A DNA stretch of 64,000 nucleotides from Pontibacter ramchanderi (GCF_002846395.1 NZ_PJMU01000002.1:1178001-1242000), one strand, 5' to 3'; positions 7,867 through 17,297 are shown, numbered from the stretch's first letter. Program-made: numbers and translations. The notes: generated by a model not told the origin, from the letters alone.

Positions 7867-8511
7867 TTAGGCTTCGCTAACCTTACCCGCCAGGCCTTCT
7901 TCTTCGAGTAGATCGTTGAAGGCCTCGGCTTCGTTTCTGCTGTTGAATTTACCGGCTTTCACCAGTACTACTTTTCTGCCGTTTACCTGCTCCTCCGCTA
8001 TTTCCAGCGGAAGATGCCTGTCAAAGGCCTTCAGTTTGCGGCTAAGCTCTTCTGCCTGCTTATAGTTGGCGGCAGTCTGAATCGTGAAGGCACTCTGCCT
8101 TGGCGCTGCGTTTGCCGCAGCCACAGCATCTTTGTCGAGTACCTCTACTTTTACTTTGGCCACGCCCACTGAGTGCATACCCAGTTTACGGGCTGCCGCT
8201 TCCGATACATCTATGATACGGTTTCCCACAAACGGGCCGCGGTCGTTGATGCGCAATACTACAGATTGGTCAGTGGCGGGATTGGTCACTTTGACCATGG
8301 TGCCGAAAGGCAGGGTTTTGTGCGCGGCGGTCATCTCGTTCTTGTTGTAGCGCTCGCCGCTGCTGGTTTTTCTACCGTGGTATTTGCTGCCATACCAGGA
8401 GGCAGCGCCGATTTGGGTTTTGTCGTTGCTTTGTGCGAAAGTTGGTTGACTAACTCCGATAAATAGAAAAATGATTACTGTTAAGAGAATGCACTTTCTA
8501 TCGTTCTTCAT
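7867..8511 (-). CDS. rlpA: Septal ring lytic transglycosylase RlpA family protein (DPBB + SPOR)
   Basis: This 214-residue protein has a signal peptide (about residues 1-27, ending in FAQ), then an RlpA double-psi beta-barrel with GAASWYGSKYHGRKTSSGE, AAHKTLPFGTMVKV and INDRGPF motifs, and a C-terminal SPOR-like domain (about 140-214) that binds denuded peptidoglycan glycans. RlpA acts in the periplasm on septal glycan. On the minus strand a TATCTTTG box (plus coordinates 8534-8541) lies just upstream and fits the -7 element of Bacteroidota promoters, although the -33 box is weak. A strong terminator follows the gene, so it appears monocistronic. Confidence 0.9.
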   Translation of the reverse strand: MKNDRKCILLTVIIFLFIGVSQPTFAQSNDKTQIGAASWYGSKYHGRKTSSGERYNKNEMTAAHKTLPFGTMVKVTNPATDQSVVLRINDRGPFVGNRIIDVSEAAARKLGMHSVGVAKVKVEVLDKDAVAAANAAPRQSAFTIQTAANYKQAEELSRKLKAFDRHLPLEIAEEQVNGRKVVLVKAGKFNSRNEAEAFNDLLEEEGLAGKVSEA

Positions 8512-8828
8512 ATAGTTTTTAGTTGGTGAATCCGCAAAGATACGGAAATATTTTCAAACGAGGCCTTATACGTGCGATTGTGGCCCTGGTTGTAGGGGGA
8601 TACACGCTGCCTCGCAAAATCGCTATAAGGCTTATAATTCGAAAAATGCCCCTCAGTGCTTATATGAGCATATTTTCATATATATTACCAGCGATATATT
8701 AATTTGAAATGACCGTAAAATTTTTTCGATTTTGACGATCACTGCAGCATTAACGGGAACTTTTGAAGAGATATTTTGTTTTTGCCCAATCTTCTGCCAA
8801 AGCGTATACTTTATAAAAGCATAGTACC
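8512..8828. other. Divergent intergenic region rlpA / DUF72
   Basis: This 317 bp AT-rich region between divergent genes contains no gene that I can support. It must hold both promoters; the only clear element is the TATCTTTG -7 box for rlpA at 8534-8541 (minus strand). Confidence 0.55.
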
Positions 8829-9743
8829 ATGGACTTTGGAAAAATCTCCGATATCAGCCGCGTCGACTTCACGCTCCCGCCCGACCACCCCGACACCTTA
8901 CCGCTCCTGAACAGGTATAGCGCGGGCCGGCTAGACAAGCCTAAGGTATACATTGGGTTGCCCGTATGGGTGAACAAGCCGTGGATAGGTGAGTACTACC
9001 CGGCGGGCATGAAAGAGAAGGACTCGCTGCTGTGGTATGGCAAGCAGTTCAACACCATTGAGCTCAACAGCACGCACTACCATATACCGGGGACAGACAC
9101 CATCGAGCGCTGGCGAAACGCCGTGCCGCAGGGTTTTACCTTCTGCCCCAAGTTTCCGCAACTCATCAGCCACGAAGGGCCGCTGGTGAACTCGCTCGAT
9201 CTGACGGCAACATTCTGCGAAGCCATTGCCGGACTAGAGGAAAAGCTGGGCTGCTCGTTTCTGCAGCTGCCGCCCTACTTCGGCCCCAAGCAACTGCCCG
9301 ATCTGGAGAAATTTGTGCAGTACATACCCGAGAGTGTGCCGCTGGCCGTGGAGCTGCGCCACCCCGACTGGTTTGTGGACAACATAGCCTCGTTGGAGCT
9401 GTTTGAGGTGTTGGAGAGATTCCGCGTGAGTACCGTGCTGACCGACGTATCGGGGCGGCGCGACGTGCTGCACATGCGCCTGACCACGCCCACTGCCATG
9501 GTGCGCTTTGTGGGTAACGGCCTGCACCCCACCGACTATACCCGCATCGACGATTGGGTGGCCCGCATTAAGGTATGGCTGGAGGCGGGTTTGCAAGAGC
9601 TCTACTTCTTCGTGCACGAGCCTGATAACGTAACCTCGCCCGAGCTGGCAACCTACCTAATTGACAAGCTCGACAAGGTATGCGGGCTGGATGTAAAACC
9701 GCCGAAAAAATTTGTTAAAACGGTGCAGGGTGAATTGTTTTAG
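8829..9743 (+). CDS. DUF72 (YecE-like) domain-containing protein
   Basis: This 304-residue protein matches DUF72, a TIM-barrel family of unknown enzymatic role. Seen are YIGLPVWVNKPWIGEYYPAG near residue 40, FNTIELNSTHYHIPG, VPQGFTFCPKFP and a VELRHPDWF segment. There is no signal peptide. It is monocistronic between a divergent rlpA and a bidirectional terminator. Confidence 0.88.
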   Translation: MDFGKISDISRVDFTLPPDHPDTLPLLNRYSAGRLDKPKVYIGLPVWVNKPWIGEYYPAGMKEKDSLLWYGKQFNTIELNSTHYHIPGTDTIERWRNAVPQGFTFCPKFPQLISHEGPLVNSLDLTATFCEAIAGLEEKLGCSFLQLPPYFGPKQLPDLEKFVQYIPESVPLAVELRHPDWFVDNIASLELFEVLERFRVSTVLTDVSGRRDVLHMRLTTPTAMVRFVGNGLHPTDYTRIDDWVARIKVWLEAGLQELYFFVHEPDNVTSPELATYLIDKLDKVCGLDVKPPKKFVKTVQGELF

Positions 9744-9894
9744 GAAGCACTGCAGGTATGGCTAGTCTCTCGCAAATAGCCAAACACCTGGCGCACTCAT
9801 TTCAAAATATACTATACCTACTTTAAGTGGGTTTATGCCTTTTTCAAGGTATAGCAAGTGCTCGAAAGACGCTGTCAGGTATAGCTACAACACA

Positions 9895-9926
9895 AAAGCG
9901 GCGTGTCCGGATGGGCACGCCGCTTT
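9895..9926. terminator. Bidirectional terminator between DUF72 and M16 genes
   Basis: An almost perfect 14-nt stem (9895-9908 with 9913-9926; AAAGCGGCGTG core) lies between two convergent genes, with T-rich flanks on both strands. Confidence 0.8.
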
Positions 9927-9951
9927 GCTTTGGGTTATTGGGTAAAGGGTA

Positions 9952-12036
9952 TTAAATTTTGAAGGTGTCGTCGCTAATGCCTTTGTTCACCTCCACGCTC
10001 TGCACCTCTGCTTTGATCACCTGCGGACCAACAACAGTCTCGATCACGTGCGGGTATTTCACGCCGTTCACTTCTTTGTAATTCTTGTAGCTCTTGGTCT
10101 GCGTAAGGGCGCCCTGCGGGGTCTGCATGCTCTTCACATCCTTCAGCAGCAAGCCTGTTGCCTTGTCGAAGTAGTGCAGTGTTTTTTGTCCGTTAGCGGC
10201 AGTAGACTCTACCACGTATGCTTCAGCACCGTCTACTTTCTCCTGGCCGGTTACCGCTGTCTTTATGCCCAGCTTGTCGAGGCGGGTCATCATGAACATA
10301 TCGGACTCTGCCTTTGAGGCAGCAAGCTCTTCAGCAGTCATTTCCTTGTTCAAGCCTTGCATCGGGGCTTCCATCTTGCCCTTGTCACCGTTAATGATCA
10401 CGCGCTGCATAGGGCTGTTATTCATCAGGATCTGGATCAGTATTTTATCGGTGCCCTTCTGCTGCTGCATCATAGTGAGGGCCATACCTTGTATGCTGGC
10501 GTTCATGGTCACGGTCACGTCTTTCACTTTCTCGATGTTCGCTTTGCCACCAATGGCCTGGATGTACTTCGAGATCAGCTGGTCGGCGGTAACATCTGAA
10601 GGAACGGCTTTGGCAGCGGCCATGTCTACTTTCTCTCCTGTGGCATCGAAGTAAGTGATGGTGTTGTCGTCTTTGTCGAAGGCAACGAGCTTGTCTGCGA
10701 TGTCCTTGGCATTGCCAACGGCCAGGATGTAAAGCTGATCCGGGCGCACGTACTTCTGGGCAGCGCGCTGCACATCCGCTGTCGTAATCGACTCCACTTT
10801 CTTCAGGTAGTTAGCATAGTAGTCGGCTGGCAGGTTGTAACGGGCAGAGGAGATGGCGTACATAGCCACTGTGTTAGGATTTTCGAGGCCGCGAGCGAAG
10901 TTTCCTGACAAGTAAGCTTTGGCATTGGCCAGTTCCTTGGCAGTTACAGGCTCCGTTCTGATTTTGTTGAACTCATACATAAACTGGGTGGCCGCACTGT
11001 CGGTAACGGCGTTGCGCACGCTAGCCGATGCATTGAAGCGACCCAAAATCTTGTCAGAGGTAAGCGAAGAGTAAGAGCCGTAGGTATAGCCGTGTTTCTC
11101 GCGGAGGTTCATAAACAAACGGGCCGTGCTGCCGCCACCCAATATGGTATTCATCACCTGCGTGGCCACATAGTCGTCAGCGCCCGGCTTCAACTCGGCT
11201 GGGTTCGTGAACGAAAGCACGCTTTGTACAGCGCTTGGGCGGTCTACAACCACTACCTGCGTTTTGCCGTCGTGCTTCGGCAGGTCGTATTTATGTGTTG
11301 GTACCTGGGCTTTTTTCCACTTGCCAAACGACTTTTCCAAAAGTTTCTTCATCTCTTTTGGCGTTACGTCGCCCACCACAGCCAGGTAGCCGATGTTCGG
11401 GCGGTAGTATGTGTTGTAGTAGTTCTGGATATCAGCCAGAGACACGTTCTCCACTGATTTCTCCGTCATCAGCTCACCGTTCGGGTGATTCTTGCCAAAA
11501 AGCAGCGTATTGCGGATTTTGCTGGCAATCGCGTCCGGGTTGTCTTTCTCAGAAGCCAGGGTTGCCAACATCTGCTTTTTCACCTTGTCCAGTTCCTCCT
11601 GCGTGAAGTTCGGGTTCAGGAGGGCGTCGGCAGTCAGGTTCAGCAACGTGGGCAGGTTTTTCTTTAGCGAAGAGGCATTGAAGCCAGTAGCGTTAAACGA
11701 AAGCGAGGCGCCAATAAAGTCCACTTCTTCGTCGAGCTGGTCTTTGCTGCGGGTCTTTGTGCCGGTGCGCATCATCTGGCCAGCCATGTCCACATAGCCC
11801 GCCTTGTCGCCTTCCAGAATCGGGTCGCGGTCCAGCACCAGTGACATGTTCACGACAGGCAGTTTGTGGTTTTCCACCACGTATACCTTCAGGCCATTTT
11901 TCAGGGTAAAGTGCTCGTACTTGCCCAGCTCGATTTTGGGGGCCGGACCCGCAGGCGGAGGAGTTTGTTTGGTTTGTGCTGTGGCCACCGTGGTAAGCGC
12001 CAGCATCAAAAGGAGTATGTTATATATTCTCTTCAT
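9952..12036 (-). CDS. M16-family peptidase homologue without zinc motif, with C-terminal LolA-like domain
   Basis: This 694-residue protein has a signal peptide ending TVATAQ, then two M16 repeats (about residues 35-470). The position of the zinc motif reads GYVDMAGQMMRTGT, with no HxxEH, so this is the non-catalytic partner. Residues from about 490 on form an extra domain (LISKYIQAIGGK to the end) like the outer-membrane lipoprotein sorting fold often fused to such proteins in Bacteroidota. It begins 10 bp after the catalytic M16 gene and the two probably form a heterodimer in the periplasm. Confidence 0.88.
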   Translation of the reverse strand: MKRIYNILLLMLALTTVATAQTKQTPPPAGPAPKIELGKYEHFTLKNGLKVYVVENHKLPVVNMSLVLDRDPILEGDKAGYVDMAGQMMRTGTKTRSKDQLDEEVDFIGASLSFNATGFNASSLKKNLPTLLNLTADALLNPNFTQEELDKVKKQMLATLASEKDNPDAIASKIRNTLLFGKNHPNGELMTEKSVENVSLADIQNYYNTYYRPNIGYLAVVGDVTPKEMKKLLEKSFGKWKKAQVPTHKYDLPKHDGKTQVVVVDRPSAVQSVLSFTNPAELKPGADDYVATQVMNTILGGGSTARLFMNLREKHGYTYGSYSSLTSDKILGRFNASASVRNAVTDSAATQFMYEFNKIRTEPVTAKELANAKAYLSGNFARGLENPNTVAMYAISSARYNLPADYYANYLKKVESITTADVQRAAQKYVRPDQLYILAVGNAKDIADKLVAFDKDDNTITYFDATGEKVDMAAAKAVPSDVTADQLISKYIQAIGGKANIEKVKDVTVTMNASIQGMALTMMQQQKGTDKILIQILMNNSPMQRVIINGDKGKMEAPMQGLNKEMTAEELAASKAESDMFMMTRLDKLGIKTAVTGQEKVDGAEAYVVESTAANGQKTLHYFDKATGLLLKDVKSMQTPQGALTQTKSYKNYKEVNGVKYPHVIETVVGPQVIKAEVQSVEVNKGISDDTFKI

Positions 12037-12046
12037 GATAATCAGA

Positions 12047-13384
12047 TTAATTGCTTGGTTGCGCTGACTTTGGCAGGTAGTGCAACACTACGCGGTTGTT
12101 TTTGGTGAGATACTTATTGGCCACACGCTGGATGTCTTCTTTCGTCACCTTCATGTAGCGGTCGATCTCGTTGTTAATCAGGTTGGCGTTGCCAAAGTAC
12201 ACATGGTAGTTTGCCAGGTTCTCGGCGCGGCCTGCCACAGTGCTGTTCTGCTGCACAAACTGGCTTTCCATTTGGTTGCGCAATTTCTGGAACTCACGCT
12301 CGCTGATCATTTCTTTTTTTACGAGCTCAATCTCGGCATATACGGCTGCTTCCAAATCTTTCACATCCACGCCCATGTTAGCGATGGCATAAGTCAGGAA
12401 CAAGCCCGGGTCTTCGCTCGGGAAAGGTATAGACAGGGCGGCAACCGCTTTCTGCTGCTTGTCAACGATAGACTTTGGCATTCGGGCGCTCTGGCCTCCG
12501 GAAAGCAGGGTAGTCAGCATAGACAGGGCGTAGTAGTCCTCGGTGCCCTGCGCCGGGATATGGTAAGCCTGTATAACGGCAGGCAGCTGGATGTTGTCGT
12601 ACACCACTTTGCGGCGCTCCTCCGTCTGGGCAGGCTCCACAATGTTTGGTCTCGGTATCTCCTTGGTGCCTTTCGGGATTTTGGCAAAATACTGCTCAAT
12701 CAGCTTCTTTGTCTCATCAATGTTGATGTCGCCGGCGATTGAAAGCGTGGCGTTGTTTGGTACGTAGAAGGTTTTATAGAAATCCCGGAATTCCTCGATC
12801 TTGGCATTGTTCAGGTCTTCGAACGTTCCGATGGGCGTAATTTTGTAAGGGTGCTTGGTATAGGCTAGGCCGAACGTGTTTTCCATGATGGTACCGTACG
12901 GCTGGTTGTCGACACGCATCCTTTTTTCTTCCTGCACTACTTTGCGCTGCGTTTCCACGCCCACTTCGTCTACCTTGGCGCCCGCCATACGCTCCGCTTC
13001 CATCCAAAGCCCCAGGGCCAGCTGGTTAGAAGGCAGCAGTTCGTAGTAGTAAGTGCGGTCAAACGAGGTGTTGGCATTCAGGGAGCCGCCAGCTGCCTCT
13101 ACCATGCTCATGTACTGGCCGCGCTCTATGTTCTCTGTGCCTTCAAACATCAGGTGCTCAAAGAAGTGGGCAAAGCCTGTGCGGCCCTCTGCTTCGTTTT
13201 TGGAGCCCACATGGTAGAGCACCGATACTGCCACGTTGGGAGTGGATTTATCCTGATGCAGAATGACGTGCAGCCCGTTCGGGAGCGTATACTCTGTGAA
13301 TTCAATCTTATTGCTCTTGGTTTGGGCGAAGGCCGTTAAGCCCGAGGCAGCCCATACAAGGCAAATGAGAAGTTTTCTTTTCAT
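12047..13384 (-). CDS. M16 zinc peptidase (catalytic subunit)
   Basis: This 445-residue protein has a signal peptide (MKRKLLICLVWAASGLTAFA) and the inverted zinc motif HFFEH at residues 73-77, with the downstream glutamate in the QEEKRMRVDN segment. It is a pitrilysin/processing-peptidase type protease of normal single-subunit length, exported to the periplasm. The next gene, 10 bp downstream, encodes the inactive M16 partner. Substrates are unknown. Confidence 0.92.
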   Translation of the reverse strand: MKRKLLICLVWAASGLTAFAQTKSNKIEFTEYTLPNGLHVILHQDKSTPNVAVSVLYHVGSKNEAEGRTGFAHFFEHLMFEGTENIERGQYMSMVEAAGGSLNANTSFDRTYYYELLPSNQLALGLWMEAERMAGAKVDEVGVETQRKVVQEEKRMRVDNQPYGTIMENTFGLAYTKHPYKITPIGTFEDLNNAKIEEFRDFYKTFYVPNNATLSIAGDINIDETKKLIEQYFAKIPKGTKEIPRPNIVEPAQTEERRKVVYDNIQLPAVIQAYHIPAQGTEDYYALSMLTTLLSGGQSARMPKSIVDKQQKAVAALSIPFPSEDPGLFLTYAIANMGVDVKDLEAAVYAEIELVKKEMISEREFQKLRNQMESQFVQQNSTVAGRAENLANYHVYFGNANLINNEIDRYMKVTKEDIQRVANKYLTKNNRVVLHYLPKSAQPSN

Positions 13385-13885
13385 AAAAAGTTATTTAGGA
13401 ATAGTAAAGCCTATTGCACGACTTGTGTTATAGAAACTATAAAATTAATCTAAATGGAGGAGCCGTTTTCCACAAATAGCTGAACCCTTCTCTTCTCTCT
13501 ACTAACCGGGTGGTGAGGTAGATGAACCGGAGGGCTCGCGGGATATAAGGACAGCTATGTTGAGGTATGCCAAGCCTTGGAGGATTATGCCAACAGGAAT
13601 CCGGCTCAGGTATAACCACAGTTAGATAATCTGCTGCAGTTGTTGCAGCACAAATTTCTTAGGCAGGTTCAGCAGCAGGGATAATAGGAAGAAAGCAAAA
13701 AGCACATATTTCGCTTGCACAATGTCTTTGTGTTTGTCGGGGAGGGAGACTAGCGCTTATTAGTGAAATATAAGTGGTTTACCCTTAAAACAATAGCGCT
13801 GCAATACGCCACATACAGCAACAACAGCAACAAATCTGCCCGCAGCAGTTTGTTTTCCCAGATCTTGTTCATCATCTCCGGATCG
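13385..13885. other. Mostly non-coding stretch between M16 and dgt genes
   Basis: About 500 bp. The right part holds a small membrane ORF, apparently frameshifted, next to dgt (see the separate entry). The rest (13385-13620) shows no convincing gene; a 60-codon minus-strand frame there has no family features. Confidence 0.5.
13624..13875 (-). pseudogene. Small two-TM membrane protein, apparently frameshifted
   Basis: From the ATG at 13875, 10 bp after the dgt stop, a 41-codon frame reads MMNKIWENKLLRADLLLLLL and a further hydrophobic stretch, ending at TAG 13750-13752. An overlapping frame shifted by one base continues SLPDKHKDIVQAKYVLFAFF, LLSLLLNLPKKF and ends near 13624. Each half has one membrane segment and lysine-rich ends, which suggests one protein of about 85 residues broken by an indel. 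It would be cotranscribed with dgt. I do not recognise the family. The second half has no clear own start. Confidence 0.35.
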
Positions 13886-15271
13886 CTAATACATTCTCGG
13901 TAACTCGATCCCTTTGATCTTTCTGTAGAGCCCAAGTGCAGCCTGGTCGGTGAGGCTGGTTACGTAGTCGGTGATGTGGATGATGCGCTCGTAGTCGGAG
14001 GCGCCATCCGGGAGCTGAAGGTACTGCGGAGGGATGAGGTCGGCTATCTTGCGGTGGTGCCTGGAGTCTTGACGGAAAGCCGCTTTCATACATGCGTCGA
14101 GTAGGCCTCCGAGTACTTCGAAACCAGCCGCCTCGATTTCCAGCACGGGGCGGTTGCGATATATCAAGTCAACAGAGAGACTCTTGATCTCGTCCAGTAT
14201 AGGCTTGCAGCTGAGTTCGTTGATGAGCGGCGTGTCGTAGGAGCCAGCCAGTATAGCCTCTTCGTGCTGCAGGAAGACCTGGGCTGACTCTTCTATGAGT
14301 TTGCCAATGATGCGGGCCCGCAGGTAGCCGATTTCCTCGCGCCAGTCATGAAACGTGAGACTGGACACACGGTTAGGGGCATCGTTCAGGATTTGGCGCA
14401 ACAGGGCTATACCTTGCTGATGCGGTACCAGACCCAATTTCAGGCCGTCTTCGAAGTCGACGATGCGGTAGCAGATGTCGTCGGCGGCTTCGACCAGAAA
14501 AGCCAGGGGGTGACGGTGGTAAAATACTTGATTATGCTCGCCCTTCTTAAGCAGACCTAACTCTTGCGCAATCGTGTTGAACCAGCCTTTCTCAGTCTGA
14601 AAAAAGCCATATTTCTTCTCGCTGGTGCTTTTGGTGGCTTTTATTGCCGGGAGCGACTCTTTGGGATACTTGGTAAAAGTAGCCAGTGTGGTATAGGTCA
14701 GGCTAAGGCCACTGTGCGTTACGCCCTCGGGCAGCATGCAGTGGGCCGGATAGGTATAGGTGAGTACCCTAAAACCGGCGGCGTTGCCCTCAAACCGCTG
14801 CAGGTCCGCCTTTTGGGCGTCAGAGAGTTCTTCCAGGAAAGGCTGTGCCGCTTCGCTTAGAAAATAAGCCGATATCGCATCTTCGCCGGAGTGCCCAAAA
14901 GGCGGGTTGCCGATGTCGTGGGCCAGACAAGCAGCAGCCACAATGTCGCCGAAATCAGCCTCCTGTATGTTCTTGTCCCCTGTCAGCTCCGGGTAGCGCT
15001 CCAGTATGCTCTTACCCACAATGCGACCCAGCGAGCGGCCTACAACCGAGGCTTCCAGGCTGTGTGTAAGGCGGGTATGCACGAAGTCACTCTCCGGCAT
15101 GGGCATCACCTGCGTCTTGTTCTGCAATCTTCGGAAAGCTGAAGAGAACACAATGCGGTCGTAGTCGCGCTGAAACTCACCGCGCACCGATTCATCGGAA
15201 GTGTACTTGCTGTCGGTTGTTTCGAAGCGTTTCTTGGAGATTAAGCGTTCCCAGGAAGTAGAAAGGTTCAT
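13886..15271 (-). CDS. dgt: dGTP triphosphohydrolase
   Basis: This 461-residue HD-superfamily protein hydrolyses dGTP to deoxyguanosine and triphosphate. It has FQRDYDRIVFSSAFRRLQNK at about 33-52, RLTHSLEAS with the first metal histidine at residue 70, and ACLAHDIGNPPFGHSG with His118-Asp119. Length and motifs fit the family. It starts 18 bp after the DUF3667 gene on the same strand. Confidence 0.93.
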   Translation of the reverse strand: MNLSTSWERLISKKRFETTDSKYTSDESVRGEFQRDYDRIVFSSAFRRLQNKTQVMPMPESDFVHTRLTHSLEASVVGRSLGRIVGKSILERYPELTGDKNIQEADFGDIVAAACLAHDIGNPPFGHSGEDAISAYFLSEAAQPFLEELSDAQKADLQRFEGNAAGFRVLTYTYPAHCMLPEGVTHSGLSLTYTTLATFTKYPKESLPAIKATKSTSEKKYGFFQTEKGWFNTIAQELGLLKKGEHNQVFYHRHPLAFLVEAADDICYRIVDFEDGLKLGLVPHQQGIALLRQILNDAPNRVSSLTFHDWREEIGYLRARIIGKLIEESAQVFLQHEEAILAGSYDTPLINELSCKPILDEIKSLSVDLIYRNRPVLEIEAAGFEVLGGLLDACMKAAFRQDSRHHRKIADLIPPQYLQLPDGASDYERIIHITDYVTSLTDQAALGLYRKIKGIELPRMY

Positions 15272-15289
15272 GTGGTAATATGGTATAAA

Positions 15290-16207
15290 TTAACTGAACA
15301 GCACGCTGATGCCAACAGTTGTCACAAACAGTATAGCCAACGATAAAAGGTATACAAAGCCAATCGGAATTAGCCTGACAGCTGTGAGCAGGTACGACTC
15401 TTTGTACACATAGCGCAGCGCAAAGAACAAGTAGGCGGTACTGATCAGAAACACCCAGCCTTCGGTACTAATTGTAGGGAAAATCACCTCCAGCAGTATG
15501 GCAAACATGATCAGCAGGAAGACAAAGGTATGGAAATGAACAGAAAACATCAGGTGCTCCACGTAATTGCGGCGCTGTGACCGGTAAAACAGGTATAGGA
15601 TGAAACCGAAGAAGGGCATGAGCACAAACATCATGAACGAAATGTTCTTCAGCAGCCTTTGCCTGGATTGTTCTTCGTTCTTCAAGAAACTCCTGAATTT
15701 ACTGTCTACCTCTTCATTAATAATTAGGTCTGTTGTATCGCTGGAAGCAACAACAGCAGTATCTCCAAAAGTGAAACCAATACGTGTTCTGGCTAGCGAA
15801 TCGGCTTGCAATATCCTGGCTGCGGCCTCCGGATCGGTTGTCTTTAGCCGCTCACTGGCACCGGCGCTGTCGCTCACCACAAAATTCTTTGAAGCGAACA
15901 CGGCAACCGTAGTGAAGAAAAAGATGCTGATAAACACGTAGAGCCTGAACGGCGGAACGAAAGAGGCGCGCTGCCCCAGGTTAAACTTTTCGGTCAGATA
16001 ACCCGGGCGGGTGATGAGATACTTTAGTGTGCGCAGGAATTTGGTGTCGTAGTGCAGCGTGCTTTCAAAAAACTCTTCTACCAGGTGCTTCACCGGCACA
16101 TTCAGGTCATGGTTTTCCTGACCACAATTGGGGCAGTAATTATTCACCTCCTCAAAGGTATAGCCACAGTTCGGGCATTGTATAAACTTTCGTCTTCTCT
16201 TCGCCAT
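15290..16207 (-). CDS. DUF3667 membrane protein with zinc ribbon
   Basis: From the ATG at 16207 (MAKRRRKFIQ) the protein begins with a zinc ribbon, CPNCG and CPNCG (Cys at residues 11, 14, 25, 28). It continues with the DUF3667 motif HYDTKFLRTLKYLITRPG, then about four or five hydrophobic segments (SIFFFTTVAVF; FMMFVLMPFFGFILYLF; FLLIMFAILL; LIPIGFVYLLSLAILF). The longer frame from 16255 adds residues with no family match. Function is unknown. It precedes dgt by 18 bp. Confidence 0.82.
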   Translation of the reverse strand: MAKRRRKFIQCPNCGYTFEEVNNYCPNCGQENHDLNVPVKHLVEEFFESTLHYDTKFLRTLKYLITRPGYLTEKFNLGQRASFVPPFRLYVFISIFFFTTVAVFASKNFVVSDSAGASERLKTTDPEAAARILQADSLARTRIGFTFGDTAVVASSDTTDLIINEEVDSKFRSFLKNEEQSRQRLLKNISFMMFVLMPFFGFILYLFYRSQRRNYVEHLMFSVHFHTFVFLLIMFAILLEVIFPTISTEGWVFLISTAYLFFALRYVYKESYLLTAVRLIPIGFVYLLSLAILFVTTVGISVLFS

Positions 16208-16464
16208 AGGTTGCATCAGGCAGTATGCTTCGCTTGTCAAATATAGTATACTCACTATTACAATACTACCATCAGCTTTCCTTCCAGATTTACGGGGGGG
16301 GAATTTAATGGCGCGGTTGCAGGGGAGGTTCTATAATTTTATGTTACCTTTTTTATGTATTCAGATAGCTAAATATGGGTTTAAAGAGTATAGGAGTGTT
16401 TTTCACGATAAAGTACATGGGTGTTAGGTATATTATGCAGGTTACCTTTTAGAAGAAAGTCTCC

Positions 16465-16495
16465 TTTGTGTACAGCTAATGTTTTACAACATTTG
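16465..16495 (+). promoter_or_regulatory. Predicted promoter of orphan RNA
   Basis: TTTG at 16465-16468, a 19-nt spacer, then AACATTTG at 16488-16495. This matches the Bacteroidota consensus TTTG-N19-TAnnTTTG with one mismatch. The transcript would start near 16502. Confidence 0.4.
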
Positions 16496-16501
16496 TATAG
16501 T

Positions 16502-16694
16502 TACTCGAGCCTATTCCGAGCAATGGAAAACAGACTGTCCCTTTCCAAGCTATGAAACTACACGCGAGCTACTGACAAAACCCTGCGTCGGGTATGCGCT
16601 TATGCTCCTGGAGGGCATGCCCAGACATCTGAAAACAAACCTTAACCCTGAAAAGCAGCCAGAAACATTAATTTGTTCCTGGCTGCTTTTTTAT
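16502..16694 (+). ncRNA. Candidate small RNA (about 190 nt)
   Basis: A promoter-like element is followed about 150 nt later by a strong intrinsic terminator, with no protein-coding frame that fits between them. The interval can form a stem of GGGTATGC with GCATGCCC (about 16589-16626) and other short helices. It does not match tmRNA, SRP RNA or RNase P signatures I know; 6S-like RNA is possible by size. This is inference from signals only. Confidence 0.35.
16651..16694 (+). terminator. Rightward terminator of the orphan unit
   Basis: A perfect 12-bp stem (16651-16662 with 16679-16690) is extended by three inner pairs and followed by TTTTTTATTT. No annotated gene upstream on the plus strand accounts for it. 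Confidence 0.8.
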
Positions 16695-16806
16695 TTCTAT
16701 TTTAGGTTAAACTATAAATAAAACAAGGCGTAGAATTTAGTTGGGTCCATCATACAGGTGGATGTGCCACATCAAAATGTTTAACCAAGCAAGAAGGAGG
16801 TATAAA

Positions 16807-17280
16807 ATGAAACCAATGAGAAAAGAACGCGCAGGAGGTGAAAGTCTTACCCCAAGGTCGTTTTTTACGGATTTTTTCAGCGACGTCGATCGTTTTTTTG
16901 AGAACGATCTGATGCGGATGCCTGCACAGATCGGGCGACAGATCATGCGGAACATGCCTGCCACCAACATTCGCGAAAACGAACGGGAGTACACCATTGA
17001 ACTGGCCGCCCCAGGTATGGCAAAAGATGATTTCGAGGTGAACGTGGACGAAGGTATGCTGACAATCAGTAGCCAGAAAGAGCAGGACAGCACGACAGAA
17101 GAAGATAACTATACCCGCCGGGAGTATAATTACAGTTCATTCAGCCGCTCGTTCAAGCTGCCGGATGCTGTAAAGGCTGATGACATAAAAGCCCGCTACG
17201 AAGAGGGTGTGCTGAAAATAACTGTTCCAAAACAGGAGCAGGCAAACGCCAATAACCGCAAGCGCGTTAGCATCGAGTAA
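16807..17280 (+). CDS. Hsp20/alpha-crystallin small heat shock protein
   Basis: This 157-residue protein has an alpha-crystallin domain from about residue 45 (NIRENEREYTIELAAPGMAKDDFEVNV) to the closing GVLKITVPK motif. Small heat shock proteins are ATP-independent holdases in the cytosol. The ATG at 16807 is chosen because a strong Shine-Dalgarno (AGAAGGAGG, 16792-16800) precedes it, which is unusual in this phylum. The frame also runs upstream to 16741, but without family match. Confidence 0.93.
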   Translation: MKPMRKERAGGESLTPRSFFTDFFSDVDRFFENDLMRMPAQIGRQIMRNMPATNIRENEREYTIELAAPGMAKDDFEVNVDEGMLTISSQKEQDSTTEEDNYTRREYNYSSFSRSFKLPDAVKADDIKARYEEGVLKITVPKQEQANANNRKRVSIE

Positions 17281-17297
17281 GATGCCTGGTTGCAACA

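Larger units (their letters stand above)
16256..16806. other. Divergent intergenic region with an isolated transcription unit
   Basis: About 550 bp between a leftward gene and a rightward gene. It holds a promoter-like pair at 16465-16495 and a strong terminator at 16651-16694, both rightward, with no credible gene between them. An 80-codon frame at 16479 starts before the predicted transcript and reads through the terminator stem, so I reject it. Confidence 0.55.

Noticed and set aside
13437..13619. 60-codon minus-strand frame after the catalytic M16 gene
   Set aside because: Composition is not protein-like, no start signal, and it lies in the likely promoter region of the M16 pair.
16479..16721. 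80-codon plus-strand frame upstream of Hsp20
   Set aside because: It begins before the predicted transcript start and reads through a terminator stem; no family features, mixed composition.
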